Origin: Saccharothrix ecbatanensis
GTDB taxonomy: Bacteria; Actinomycetota; Actinomycetes; Mycobacteriales; Pseudonocardiaceae
NCBI RefSeq assembly: GCF_014205015.1
Contig: NZ_JACHMO010000001.1
Span: 1,302,001 to 1,366,000, forward strand
Direction: 5' to 3'
DNA length: 64,000 bases
Shown here: positions 47,921 to 55,294 of the stretch, one piece after another
How the letters are laid out: each line of letters begins with the position of its first letter
Position numbering within the stretch: the first letter of the stretch is position 1
Notes under the pieces: model-generated
The model's database searches: none
What the model was told of the DNA's origin: nothing
Seen by the model: the letters and a program-made list of their open reading frames with translations, nothing else
Made by a program: the position numbers and the translations under genes

Positions 47921-49915
47921 CTAGACGAGACCGGCCGCGATGAGCTGTTGCCAGATCACGCCCTGGTCGACCACCTCGACGTCCAGCTTCTCGGCCTTGG
48001 TGAGCTTGCTCGCGCCGACGTCGGCGCCGGTGATGAGCATGTCGGTGCTCGCCGAGACCGAGGACGCGGTGGTCGCGCCGGCCTTTTCGCACAGCCGCTG
48101 GAACGTGGGGCGGGGGACCTTCTCGCCGGAGCGCGGATCGCTGATCGCACCGGTGATCACCACTGTCTTGCCGGCCAGTGGCGCGTCGGACGCGACGACT
48201 GGCGGCAGATCCTCTTCCCTCACGTCCAGGGAGACACCGCGTTCGCGCAGCCGTTCCAGCTCGGGCCGCAGCCGGGTGAGGTGCTCGATCAGTGAGGAGG
48301 CGACCTTCGGCCCGATGTCGTCGACCGCCACGAGCCGTTCCTCGCCCGCGTCGGCGACCTCCTCCAGCGAGCCGAACCCCGCGCGGCACAGGCGGGTGGC
48401 GGTGCCCTCGGAGGCCATCGGGATGGCGAGGCCGATCAGCGCCCGGCGCAGTCCGACCTGGCGGCTGGCGGCGATCGACTCGATCATGCGGGTGGCCGAG
48501 ACCTCGCCGATGCGGTCGAACTCCAGCAGCTTCTCCTTGGTGAGGCTGTACAAGTCCGACGGGTGTTCGAGGATCCCCGCTTCGGCGAGCCGTTCGATCC
48601 ACACCGGACCGACGGCCTCGATGTCCGCCGCCGCGCGCGATGCCCAGTGGACCAACCTGCGCACGGTCTGCGCGGGGCAGGCGACGTTGGTGCAGAACAG
48701 TTCCCGGCTGTTGCCCTGCTCGGTCAACTCGTGCCCGCACGACGGACAGGCGTCGGGCGGCACGATCTCCCGCTCCGCGCCCGTGCGCTTCGACTCGTCG
48801 AGCACGCCGGCGACGAACGGGATCACGTCACCCGCGCGGCGGACCAGCACCGTGTCCCCGATCATGATGCCGCGCGCCCGGATGACCTCCTGGTTGGCCA
48901 GCGTCGCCCTGGTCACCGTCGTGCCGCCGACGAACACCGGCTCCAGCCAGGCGACCGGGGCGATCTTGCCCGTCTTGCCGACGTCCCAGACCACGTCGGT
49001 CAGCACCGTCGTCTTCTCCTCGGCGGCGAACTTGAACGCCAACGCGCCGCGGGGCGAGTTCGAACGGGTGCCGGCGGCGGCGTAGGCGTTCCGGTCGGCC
49101 AGCCGCAGCACGGCGCCGTCCAGGTCGTAGTCGAGTTCGTTGCGCTGTGCCTCGATCTCCCCGATCACCGCCTGCGCCTCGGCTGCGTCGACGCAGTGGC
49201 GCATGTCGGCGCCGGTGAACCCGAGCGCCCTCAGGCCGTTCTCCAGGTCGGTCCAGGCGTCGGCATCGGTGGACGTGTCGAGGTCGAAGGCGAAGAACTG
49301 GAGGCGCCGGCCGGCGACCGTGGCCGGGTCCTTGGCGCGCAGGGTGCCCGCGGCGGCGTTGCGCGGGTTGATCAGCGGCTTGTCCGGGTGGGCGGTGTTG
49401 TAGGCGGAGAACGTGGAGCGCAACATCACCGCCTCGCCCCGCACCTCGACCCGTCCGGACGCGCCGACCCGACCCGGCACCCCGTCGACCAGCGCCTTCA
49501 CCAGCACCGTCACGTCGTCACCGGTGGTCCCGTCCCCGCGGGTGACGGCACGTGCCAGCCGCCCGTCCTCGTAGACAAGGGCCAGCGACAGCCCGTCCAG
49601 CTTCGGCATGACCACCACCGGCTGACCGGGGAAGCGGTCGAAGAAGGCGACGACCTGCTCCGCCCGGGTCGCCTTCTCCAACGACAACATCGGCCGCGAG
49701 TGCCGGACGGGCGCGTGCAGCACCCCCGGCGCGCCCACCTGCTCCAGCGGGTTGGGATCGGGCGCCAACTCCGGGTGGGCCTCGATCAGCCCCCGCAACT
49801 CATCCTCGACCGCGTCGTACTCGGCGTCCGCCACCAACGGCGAACCCCGGTAGTAAGCGTCACGCAGCACCACAACCTGGTCCGCGAGCTCCCGAATCCG
49901 TTCCCGAACGTCCAC
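47921..49915 (-). CDS. ligA: NAD+-dependent DNA ligase (LigA family)
   Basis: This 664-residue protein seals nicks in DNA using NAD+. Domains in order: Ia domain (ADAEYDAVEDELRGLIEAHPEL, about 30-52), adenylation domain with the AMP-lysine motif PKLDGLSLAL (about 110), OB fold, four-Cys zinc finger (CPSCG...FCTNVACPA), helix-hairpin-helix repeats and a C-terminal BRCT domain (PLAGKTVVITGAISDPRSG). The length is close to the family norm. GTG 49915 (VDVRERIRELADQ) begins the family N-terminus; longer frames upstream have no homology-like sequence. Several parts are divergent, for example PDPNPLEQVGAPG where housekeeping LigA usually has a DSPTQRVG-like motif. So it may be a second, accessory LigA rather than the essential copy. 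It sits alone, convergent with the Fsr-like gene. Confidence 0.93.
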   Translation of the reverse strand: MDVRERIRELADQVVVLRDAYYRGSPLVADAEYDAVEDELRGLIEAHPELAPDPNPLEQVGAPGVLHAPVRHSRPMLSLEKATRAEQVVAFFDRFPGQPVVVMPKLDGLSLALVYEDGRLARAVTRGDGTTGDDVTVLVKALVDGVPGRVGASGRVEVRGEAVMLRSTFSAYNTAHPDKPLINPRNAAAGTLRAKDPATVAGRRLQFFAFDLDTSTDADAWTDLENGLRALGFTGADMRHCVDAAEAQAVIGEIEAQRNELDYDLDGAVLRLADRNAYAAAGTRSNSPRGALAFKFAAEEKTTVLTDVVWDVGKTGKIAPVAWLEPVFVGGTTVTRATLANQEVIRARGIMIGDTVLVRRAGDVIPFVAGVLDESKRTGAEREIVPPDACPSCGHELTEQGNSRELFCTNVACPAQTVRRLVHWASRAAADIEAVGPVWIERLAEAGILEHPSDLYSLTKEKLLEFDRIGEVSATRMIESIAASRQVGLRRALIGLAIPMASEGTATRLCRAGFGSLEEVADAGEERLVAVDDIGPKVASSLIEHLTRLRPELERLRERGVSLDVREEDLPPVVASDAPLAGKTVVITGAISDPRSGEKVPRPTFQRLCEKAGATTASSVSASTDMLITGADVGASKLTKAEKLDVEVVDQGVIWQQLIAAGLV

Positions 49916-49989
49916 GGCGTACAAGTTACCGGCGACCACCGACACTGCACGGTGGTCAGCGTCCCCGGCGACGACATCGCGGAAGCGGT

Positions 49990-50262
49990 CGAGTGGCGTG
50001 CTCCGGGTCCTGGCCGGCGTGGAATCCGCTCGCCGCCGCGCTCTTCGGCGACTTCTCCGAATGGCCACCCGCGCGACGCGACATCGTTCGGCAGCGATTC
50101 CGCGGAACCGGCCCGTCCTCGATGGCGCTCACCCCCGGAAGACGACGACGCGACCGCCGCCGACTGCGTCGGGTATTTGCGAACCGCGCACGCCCGCTAT
50201 CCCGAAGACCCCGATCTCAAGCGGCTCGTCGCCTACTCGCCCGCACCCGCGACGCCGGAATG
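49990..50262 (+). pseudogene. Frameshifted remnant of an MmyB-type XRE regulator
   Basis: Two frames together read like the C-terminal ligand-binding domain of MmyB-like helix-turn-helix regulators. Frame one (from about 50011) gives AWNPLAAALFGDFSEWPP and RRDIVRQRFR. A shift then gives ATAADCVGYLRTAHARYPED followed by PDLKRLVAY (about 50147-50240). The family pattern is WNPLAAALxGDFSxLPPxxRNxxRxxF followed by an acidic xxVxxLRxxxGRxPxDPxLxxLV stretch. The N-terminal helix-turn-helix is missing, the two pieces are out of frame, and the region is cut by the terminator of the next gene. It is probably a dead fragment. The family call is from memory of the pattern, so confidence is moderate. Confidence 0.42.
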
Positions 50263-50299
50263 CCGTGTGCCCGACGGACGATCCCGCCGGGCACACGGC
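50262..50299 (-). terminator. Strong hairpin terminator of the secreted-protein gene
   Basis: A perfect 12-bp inverted repeat, GCCGTGTGCCCG (50262-50273) and its complement (50288-50299), with a 14-nt loop, begins 7 nt after the stop codon at 50307 on the minus strand. There is no U-tract. Position and strength fit a factor-independent or pause-type terminator. Confidence 0.65.
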
Positions 50300-50306
50300 C
50301 GTCCTG

Positions 50307-50879
50307 TCAGCCAGTCGTCAACGCGAGGTCGTCCAGGATGAACGAGGTCTGCACGTCCCAGTCCTCGCGGCTGATGAAGCTGACGGTCACGGTCTGGCCC
50401 GCGAAGGCGCCGACGTTGAACGACCGCAGCCGGTAGTCACCCTTGTCCACGTTGGAGAAGCGGCCGACGGTGGTGGTGCCGACCCGCACGGTCAGGGTGT
50501 CGTACGCCACCGGCAGGGTCTCCGCCGTGTCGATCTTCACGTGCACCGACAGCGTCGAGTTGACGCAGCCCGCGGGGATGGTGACGGTCTGGCGCAGCGA
50601 CTCGACCGTGGGGGCGGCGGTACCGCCCAGCCACGCCGACCGGCTGCCCGAGCGGGGCGCGGCCGTCCCGGTCCAGGTGTGGATCGACCAGTTGGCGCCG
50701 TCCCAGCCGGTCTGGCCGCTCTCGAAGCCGGGGTTGACCAGCACCTGGCCGGGGTTCGCGCAGGCGGCCGGGCTGATCTCCGCCTGGGCGACGGCGGGTG
50801 ACACGAGTGCGGCGGCAGCGGCGGCCAGCGCCACCCCGGCCATCGCGACCCGTCGGGGGGATCGGCGAACAGGTTCCAT
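50307..50879 (-). CDS. Small secreted protein, beta-sandwich (carbohydrate-binding-like) domain
   Basis: This 190-residue protein has a clear signal peptide: a basic N-terminus (RRSPRR), a hydrophobic run of Ala/Val/Leu and a cleavage site after AVAQA. The mature part starts ISPAACANPGQVLVNPGFESG. NPGFESGxxGW followed by alternating beta strands and a C-terminal SFILDDLALTTG (the usual calcium/strand ending FxIDDV or LDDL) is the pattern of jelly-roll carbohydrate-binding-like modules that sit beside hydrolases. Here the module stands alone without a catalytic domain. It has two Cys in the mature protein, which could pair. I chose ATG 50879 (AGGGA about 9 nt upstream) over the in-frame GTG at 50888. 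The function is unknown; binding to a cell-wall or plant polysaccharide is a guess. Confidence 0.75.
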   Translation of the reverse strand: MEPVRRSPRRVAMAGVALAAAAAALVSPAVAQAEISPAACANPGQVLVNPGFESGQTGWDGANWSIHTWTGTAAPRSGSRSAWLGGTAAPTVESLRQTVTIPAGCVNSTLSVHVKIDTAETLPVAYDTLTVRVGTTTVGRFSNVDKGDYRLRSFNVGAFAGQTVTVSFISREDWDVQTSFILDDLALTTG

Positions 50880-50956
50880 CACGTTCACTCCCTGATTCCA
50901 GCGTCAGGACCGGCGAGCGGGACAGGCCGCTCCGCCGGTCACGGCGTGCCGAACGT

Positions 50957-50968
50957 GTTCGCGCGAAC
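50957..50968. promoter_or_regulatory. Perfect palindrome GTTCGCGCGAAC upstream of the secreted-protein gene
   Basis: This 12-bp perfect palindrome lies 78 bp before the start of the secreted-protein gene and is flanked by two direct copies of GAACGTG (50951 and 50965). It could be an operator. It resembles, but does not match, an actinobacterial LexA site (which needs CGAAC-N4-GTTCG). The rest of the 230-bp gap (50880-51109) holds no gene. Confidence 0.35.
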
Positions 50969-51109
50969 GTGATCGAACGCTAGAGCAGCAAATCCTCAGG
51001 CGCCATTGCCGAATAGCCGGAAGACATTGGTGACTTCGGGTTTCCGGCGAATGATTTGAGACGCCACGTCGCACTTCGGTGGCTAATCGTTCACCGAACG
51101 GCCACCGTC

Positions 51110-52342
51110 TCAACCGGTCGCCACCAGAACGACCAGCGTCAGGTTCAGCGCGATGATCGCCACCACCGCGATCCACGCGCACACGGTGGTCGCACGCCGG
51201 TTGACGTGGTCGCCCATCGTGGCGACCGACGACGTCAGCCGGACCAGCGGCACCAGCGCGAACGGGATGCCCATCGACAGCACGACCTGCGAGAGCACCA
51301 GCGCGGCCGTCGGGTCGAAGCCGGAGGCGAGCAGCGCGAGAGCGGGGACGAGCGTGACGACCCGGCGGAGCATCAGCGGAACCCGGACGTGCAGGAGCCC
51401 GTCGAGCACCACCGCGCCGGAGTAGTTCCCCACCGCCGTGGACGCCAGGCCGGAGGCGAGCAGGCCGATCGCGAACAGGAAGGCGATCCCGCCGCCGAGA
51501 GTCGAGCCGATGGCGGCGTGCACGCCCGAGACCTCGTCGATGTTGTCCGCGCCCCGAAGCGCACTCGCGGCGACCAGGAGCAGCGCCAGGTTGACCGCGC
51601 CCGCCAGCACCATCGCCATGACGACGTCGACGCGCGTGGCGGCGAGGACGCGTCGGACCGCGGACCCCGTGACGTGACCATGGCGATCACGCGCCAGCGC
51701 CGAGTGCAGGTACACGGCGTGCGGCATGACGGTGGCGCCCAGCATCCCCGCGGCCAGCAGCACGCTGTCGGTGCCGTCGAAGCGGGGCACCAGCCCACCG
51801 AACACCTCGGCCGTCGGCGGTGACACGAGCAGTCCCGCCGCGAACCCGCACGCGATGACGACCAGGAACGTCGTGATCAGGCGTTCGAACGGCTTCTGCC
51901 CCCGCCGGTCCTGCACGAACAGCAGGGCGGTCGACACCACGCCGGTGATCAGGCCGCCCCACAGCAGCGGCAGGTCGAACAGGATGTTCAGCGCGATGGC
52001 CCCGCCCAGCACCTCGGCCAGGTCGGTCGCCATCGCGACGATCTCGGCCTGCCCCCAGTAGGCCAGCCGGGCGGGCCGGGGCAGCCGGTCCCGGACCGCC
52101 TCGGGCAGCGAACGCCCCGAGACCAGGCCGAGCTTCGCGGACAGGTACTGCACGAGACCCGCCACGACGTTCGCCGCGACGAGGACCCAGACGAGCAGGT
52201 ACCCGTAACGCGCGCCGGCCGCCGTGTTCGTCGCCACGTTGCCGGGGTCGACGTAGGCGATGGCGGCCACGAAGGCGGGCCCCAACAAGGCGGCCCTTCC
52301 GCGTAAGTGGGCCGCTTTCCTGCGAACAGGTGTCGTCGTCAC
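51110..52342 (-). CDS. mntH: Nramp-family divalent metal (Mn2+/Fe2+) transporter
   Basis: This 410-residue membrane protein imports Mn2+ and Fe2+ with protons. It shows the two family hallmarks: DPGN in the first membrane helix (AYVDPGNVATN, about residue 30) and MPH in the sixth (TVMPHAVYLHSAL, about 215), which supply the metal-binding Asp, Asn and Met. About 11 membrane segments are visible, the usual number. GTG 52342 is preceded by GGAGGAAGGC, a strong ribosome site. It lies 83 bp after the extradiol dioxygenase on the same strand and could be the last gene of that operon. Extradiol dioxygenases need Fe(II) or Mn(II), so metal supply is a plausible reason for the link. I see no clear metal-regulator site or riboswitch in the 83-bp gap. 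Confidence 0.93.
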   Translation of the reverse strand: MTTTPVRRKAAHLRGRAALLGPAFVAAIAYVDPGNVATNTAAGARYGYLLVWVLVAANVVAGLVQYLSAKLGLVSGRSLPEAVRDRLPRPARLAYWGQAEIVAMATDLAEVLGGAIALNILFDLPLLWGGLITGVVSTALLFVQDRRGQKPFERLITTFLVVIACGFAAGLLVSPPTAEVFGGLVPRFDGTDSVLLAAGMLGATVMPHAVYLHSALARDRHGHVTGSAVRRVLAATRVDVVMAMVLAGAVNLALLLVAASALRGADNIDEVSGVHAAIGSTLGGGIAFLFAIGLLASGLASTAVGNYSGAVVLDGLLHVRVPLMLRRVVTLVPALALLASGFDPTAALVLSQVVLSMGIPFALVPLVRLTSSVATMGDHVNRRATTVCAWIAVVAIIALNLTLVVLVATG

Positions 52343-52425
52343 GCCTTCCTCCCTGGTGAGTGCTCGTGGTGACACCGCCGGTGGGGACGAGTGGCCCATC
52401 CCCACCGGCGAACCCGCGTGGAGAC

Positions 52426-53409
52426 TCAGGCCGTCTCGGGGTCTTCCACCGGGGGCGTGCCGTAGGTGAAGTACGTCTCCTGGGGGAGGTTCGTGCCGCC
52501 GATGGCGGTGGCCGTGTCGATGTCCGCCATCGTCCACGTCCTGGTCTCGAAGTCCGGCTCCAGCTCCAGGATCCCCGGGTCGCCGAACAGCTCGATCCGG
52601 TTGCCCCCGGGCTCGAACACGTACAGGAACGCGCCCTGGGTGATGCCGTGGCGGTCCGGCCCGGCCTCGATCTTGATGTCGTAGTCCCGGAACATCTCCG
52701 CCGCGTCCACGGTGTGCTGCTGCACGCCGTAGTAGAACGCCACGTGGTGCAGTCGGCCCCGCGCGCCGCGGGCGTCGTGCATGATCGCGATCTCGTGCCC
52801 GAGGATGTTGCTGCTCAGCCAGGCGCCGATCTCCACCTCGCCGTCCACGACCCGCTCACGGGTCTGCATGCCCAGGTAGCGCTCGAACGACTGCTTCGTC
52901 GGGGTGACCTCGCTGGCGAGCAGGTTCAGGTGGTCGATGCGCTTGATCGGCAGGCCCTGCAACGGTTTCTTCGACGGCCGGGTGAGGATCTTGCTCTTCA
53001 GCTCCGCCGGCGCCTGGTACTTCTCGACCTCCCACAGCAGGTTCATCCGGTGGCCGTCGGGGGTGTCGAACTGGAACGTCTTGCCGTACCCGTAGTCACC
53101 GTCGTGCCAGTTGCCCTCGACGTTGCCGTCCCGGATCGCCTTGACCCGCCGTTCCAGCGCGTCCGGCGACGCGGTCCGCATGGCGAAGTGGTCCATCCGG
53201 GGCTGCGCGGCCTCGGTGACCTTCAGGCTCCACTGGTACGGGTCCTCGTAGCCGCGCAGGTAGACCGACTGCCCCTCGCGGTAGGTCTCGTACATGCCGA
53301 GCAGGTCCTTGAAGAACCACAGGGTGCCGTCGGGGTCGGGGGTGTGCAACTCCACCCGGGCCAGATGGGCGATCTCGTGCCGGCGGAACTCCGGGTCCAG
53401 GTCGGACAT
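52426..53409 (-). CDS. Extradiol ring-cleaving dioxygenase, catechol 2,3-dioxygenase (XylE type)
   Basis: This 327-residue two-domain vicinal-oxygen-chelate enzyme opens catechol next to the two hydroxyls to give 2-hydroxymuconic semialdehyde. Metal ligands are His160 (KRIDHLNLL), His222 (GRLHHVAF) and Glu273 (GNRIELFGD). The acid/base His254 (DRHGITQG) and Tyr263 (LYVFEPGGNR) are also in place. The C-terminal TRTWTMADI fits XylE/catechol dioxygenases better than homoprotocatechuate enzymes. It is about 20 residues longer than XylE. Two ATGs are possible: 53415 overlaps the tautomerase stop but sits too near the AGGAG; 53409 has AGGAG at 8 nt and is preferred. Both make the gene coupled to the tautomerase. 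Whether the true substrate is catechol or a substituted catechol is not settled. Confidence 0.9.
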   Translation of the reverse strand: MSDLDPEFRRHEIAHLARVELHTPDPDGTLWFFKDLLGMYETYREGQSVYLRGYEDPYQWSLKVTEAAQPRMDHFAMRTASPDALERRVKAIRDGNVEGNWHDGDYGYGKTFQFDTPDGHRMNLLWEVEKYQAPAELKSKILTRPSKKPLQGLPIKRIDHLNLLASEVTPTKQSFERYLGMQTRERVVDGEVEIGAWLSSNILGHEIAIMHDARGARGRLHHVAFYYGVQQHTVDAAEMFRDYDIKIEAGPDRHGITQGAFLYVFEPGGNRIELFGDPGILELEPDFETRTWTMADIDTATAIGGTNLPQETYFTYGTPPVEDPETA

Positions 53410-53411
53410 CG

Positions 53412-53642
53412 TCATTTCTCCTGTTCACTGTGCTCGGTGGTGGCCGCCGCGGCGGAATTCCGCTCGGCGATGGTGACGTCGCCGGCCGCCCAGTGCGCCG
53501 GCTCGACCTCTCTGATGACGACCCGGATGTTGGCCTTGGGCGCCCCGACGGCCCGGTGCGCCGCCTCGGTCAACTCGTGGATCAGGTCCCGGATCTGCTG
53601 CGGCGTGCGCCCGGTCCCGAGGGAAACGTCGATGAACGGCAC
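53412..53642 (-). CDS. 4-oxalocrotonate tautomerase
   Basis: This small enzyme (76 residues with the initiator, 75 mature) isomerises 2-hydroxymuconate to 2-oxo-3-hexenedioate. After removal of the initiator the catalytic Pro1 is exposed (PFIDVSLGTGR). Arg11 and Arg39, which bind the substrate carboxylates, are in their exact positions, and Trp50 replaces the usual Phe50. The length is slightly over the family norm of about 62 because of a charged Ala/Glu-rich tail. The start is GTG 53642 with AGGAGG upstream, 2 nt after the stop of the decarboxylase gene. It overlaps the dioxygenase start. A full set of key residues makes activity likely. Confidence 0.9.
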   Translation of the reverse strand: MPFIDVSLGTGRTPQQIRDLIHELTEAAHRAVGAPKANIRVVIREVEPAHWAAGDVTIAERNSAAAATTEHSEQEK

Positions 53643-53644
53643 GG

Positions 53645-54469
53645 TCAGCCTCCTGCGAGCGTGACGGTTCCGAGAGTGGTGAAGTGCGCGGCGACGCGGG
53701 CGCCGGGCGTGACGTGGACGGCGTCCGTCATGCCGCCGGTGAGCACCAGCCAGCCGGGTTCGATGGCGAGACCCCTGGCGCCCAGGAGGTTCGCCGCGAG
53801 CGCCAACGCCTCGGCCGGGTGACCCTGCACGGCGGCGCCGGTCGCGGCGTCCTCGACCTGACCGTCCACCTCTAACAGACACGCCTCGTGCGCGAGGTCC
53901 AGCCGTTCGGGCGCGACGGACAGCGGTCCGAGGACGAACAGTCCGGACGAACTGTTGTCGGCGACCGCGTCCTGCATGGTGAACTTGAAGTCCCGGTACC
54001 GGCTGTCGATGATCTCGATCCCGCCGTGCACGCTCGACACGGCGCGCAGTGCCGTGGCCGCGGTGACGCCGGGACCGGCCAGCCGGTCACCCATCACGAA
54101 CACGATCTCGGGTTCCGCCCTCGGGTGGATCAGCCGTTCCCGGGGCAGCGGCGCACCGGCGGGCAGCACCATCGCGTCGGTCAGCCAGGCCAGGGACGGG
54201 TAGTCGATGCGCATCCGCCGCTGCTTGGCCCGCGAGGTCAGCCCGAGCTTCACGCCGATCAGCCGTTCACCCCGGTCCAGGCGGCGGCGCAGTGCCTCGA
54301 ACTGGATCGTGTACGCGGTGGTCAGGTCCAGGTCCGGCCACAGCGCGGTGATCGGACCGCGTGCGGTCCGCGACCGCTCGGCGTCCAGCAGCACCTGGGC
54401 GGCGCGGGCGACGTCACCGGGGCGGATGTCGGTGGATCCGGTGATCTGCGTTCCCTCCATCGCCGTCAC
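53645..54469 (-). CDS. 4-oxalocrotonate decarboxylase (2-oxo-3-hexenedioate decarboxylase)
   Basis: This 274-residue enzyme of the MhpD/fumarylacetoacetase-C superfamily decarboxylates 2-oxo-3-hexenedioate to 2-hydroxypenta-2,4-dienoate. The catalytic Lys is in GVKLGLTS, the metal ligands are in HPRAEPEIVFV and IEIIDSRY, and VADNSSSG follows. AEPEI together with IDSRYRDFKF is the decarboxylase rather than hydratase signature (hydratases have VEAEI). GTG 54469 overlaps the upstream stop as GTGA; ATG 54460 (MEGTQITG) is the alternative. In known meta pathways this enzyme forms a complex with the hydratase. Here the neighbouring hydratase-like gene is degenerate, so the pairing may be structural only. 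Confidence 0.85.
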   Translation of the reverse strand: MTAMEGTQITGSTDIRPGDVARAAQVLLDAERSRTARGPITALWPDLDLTTAYTIQFEALRRRLDRGERLIGVKLGLTSRAKQRRMRIDYPSLAWLTDAMVLPAGAPLPRERLIHPRAEPEIVFVMGDRLAGPGVTAATALRAVSSVHGGIEIIDSRYRDFKFTMQDAVADNSSSGLFVLGPLSVAPERLDLAHEACLLEVDGQVEDAATGAAVQGHPAEALALAANLLGARGLAIEPGWLVLTGGMTDAVHVTPGARVAAHFTTLGTVTLAGG

Positions 54470-55110
54470 GCCCCCAGCACCGCGGTGACCGAGCCCAGGC
54501 CGGGGACGGAGACGACCGCCGCCGCACCCGCCGGCAGGGTGGCCGACCTGGTCATCGAGCACACGAGGACGACCTGGCCCGCCGCCAGGGTGAGCCCGTC
54601 GGCGAAGGCCTCGTTCGCCAGCCACACCAGGGCGTTGAGCGGTGAACCGAGCATCATCCCGCCGGCTCCCGTCTCGACGAGCTCGCCGTCGCGGTGCAGC
54701 AGGCAGCCCGCCAGCCTGAGGTCGATACCGTCCACACTGGACGGTCGGGTGCCCAGGACCACTACCCGGCGTGATGCCTCGGATTCCTGTGATTCACCGA
54801 CTTCGGCGGCGAGCAGCACGTGGTCCACGGCACGCACGACGTCCACCATGGTCACGTTCGGACCGGCGAGTGGACGGTCGAGCACGAACGCCAGTCCGGT
54901 CTGGACGACGGGCGCGGTGAACCGGACGTCGATCGGCTGGTGCTCCGGCCGGAAGTCCGCGGCGGTCAGCTCCTCGAACACCGGCCTGTCGACGCCCAGG
55001 GCGCGTTGCGCCACCCGCGATGTCGCGGTGACCACGTAGCCGTACGGGCGCGTGGGGCGCTCGGGCGGGTGTTTACCCTGCTTCTCCTGGGCGATCTCGG
55101 TCGAGACCAT
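54466..55110 (-). CDS. Degenerate hydratase/decarboxylase-family protein, probable pseudoenzyme
   Basis: This 214-residue protein keeps the MhpD-family fold pattern: LDRPLAGPNVTMVDVVRAVD, the LGSPLNALVWLANE helix, and the LPAGAAAVVSVPGLGSVTAVL ending. Every catalytic position is changed. The Lys motif GxKxGLTS reads GYVVTATS, the metal-binding PRxExE motif reads PVVQTG, the EIxDSR motif reads AEVGES, and VADNSSS is absent. It is also about 45-50 residues shorter than usual at the N-terminus. It therefore cannot bind the metal in the normal way. It may be a scaffold or regulator for the decarboxylase, as these enzymes form mixed complexes. The start is ATG 55110, with AAGGGG upstream. The frame stays open further upstream through a 33-bp repeat, so a longer form is conceivable. 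It is not obviously broken, since the frame is intact. Confidence 0.72.
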   Translation of the reverse strand: MVSTEIAQEKQGKHPPERPTRPYGYVVTATSRVAQRALGVDRPVFEELTAADFRPEHQPIDVRFTAPVVQTGLAFVLDRPLAGPNVTMVDVVRAVDHVLLAAEVGESQESEASRRVVVLGTRPSSVDGIDLRLAGCLLHRDGELVETGAGGMMLGSPLNALVWLANEAFADGLTLAAGQVVLVCSMTRSATLPAGAAAVVSVPGLGSVTAVLGA

Positions 55111-55148
55111 TCCTACCCCTTCGTACGTGGGACGGGCCGACGGCACGG

Positions 55149-55212
55149 CTCGGCTCGGCATGGCGCGCAACTCGGTGGGGCCTCGGCTCGGCATGGCGCG
55201 CAACTCGGTGGG
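55149..55212. repeat. Perfect 31-bp direct repeat, 33-bp period
   Basis: Copies at 55149-55179 and 55182-55212 are identical and contain CTCGGCATGGCGCGCAACTC. The 33-bp period is a multiple of three, so in the frame of the degenerate hydratase it would encode an 11-residue repeat (with RAMPSR) if translation started further upstream. It lies in the gap between the dehydrogenase and the hydratase-like gene. Confidence 0.75.
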
Positions 55213-55244
55213 CCTCAGCCCGGCGGGTGGCCAGTTCGGCGGGT

Positions 55245-55292
55245 GGTCGGCTCGGCGGTTGGTCGGCTCGGCGGTTGGTCGGCTCGGGGGTT
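55245..55292. repeat. Tandem repeat, 3 x 16 bp, at the 3' end of the dehydrogenase gene
   Basis: Three units of GGTCGGCTCGGCGGTT (the third has one change) lie directly after the stop codon of the dehydrogenase gene on the minus strand. On the transcript they are AACCGCCGAGCCGACC repeats. They could act as an attenuator or mRNA-stability element within the operon, or be simple slippage products. Confidence 0.7.
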
Positions 55293-55294
55293 GG

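Noticed and set aside
48563..50341. A 592-codon plus-strand frame opposite the ligase gene
   Set aside because: It is antisense to a well-supported LigA and its sequence is low-complexity. Only its last part (about 50140-50260) looks protein-like, and that is reported as a regulator remnant.
50951..50968. A LexA/SOS box before the secreted-protein gene
   Set aside because: The half-sites CGAAC and GTTCG are there, but the spacing is 2 bp and not the 4 bp of actinobacterial LexA sites.
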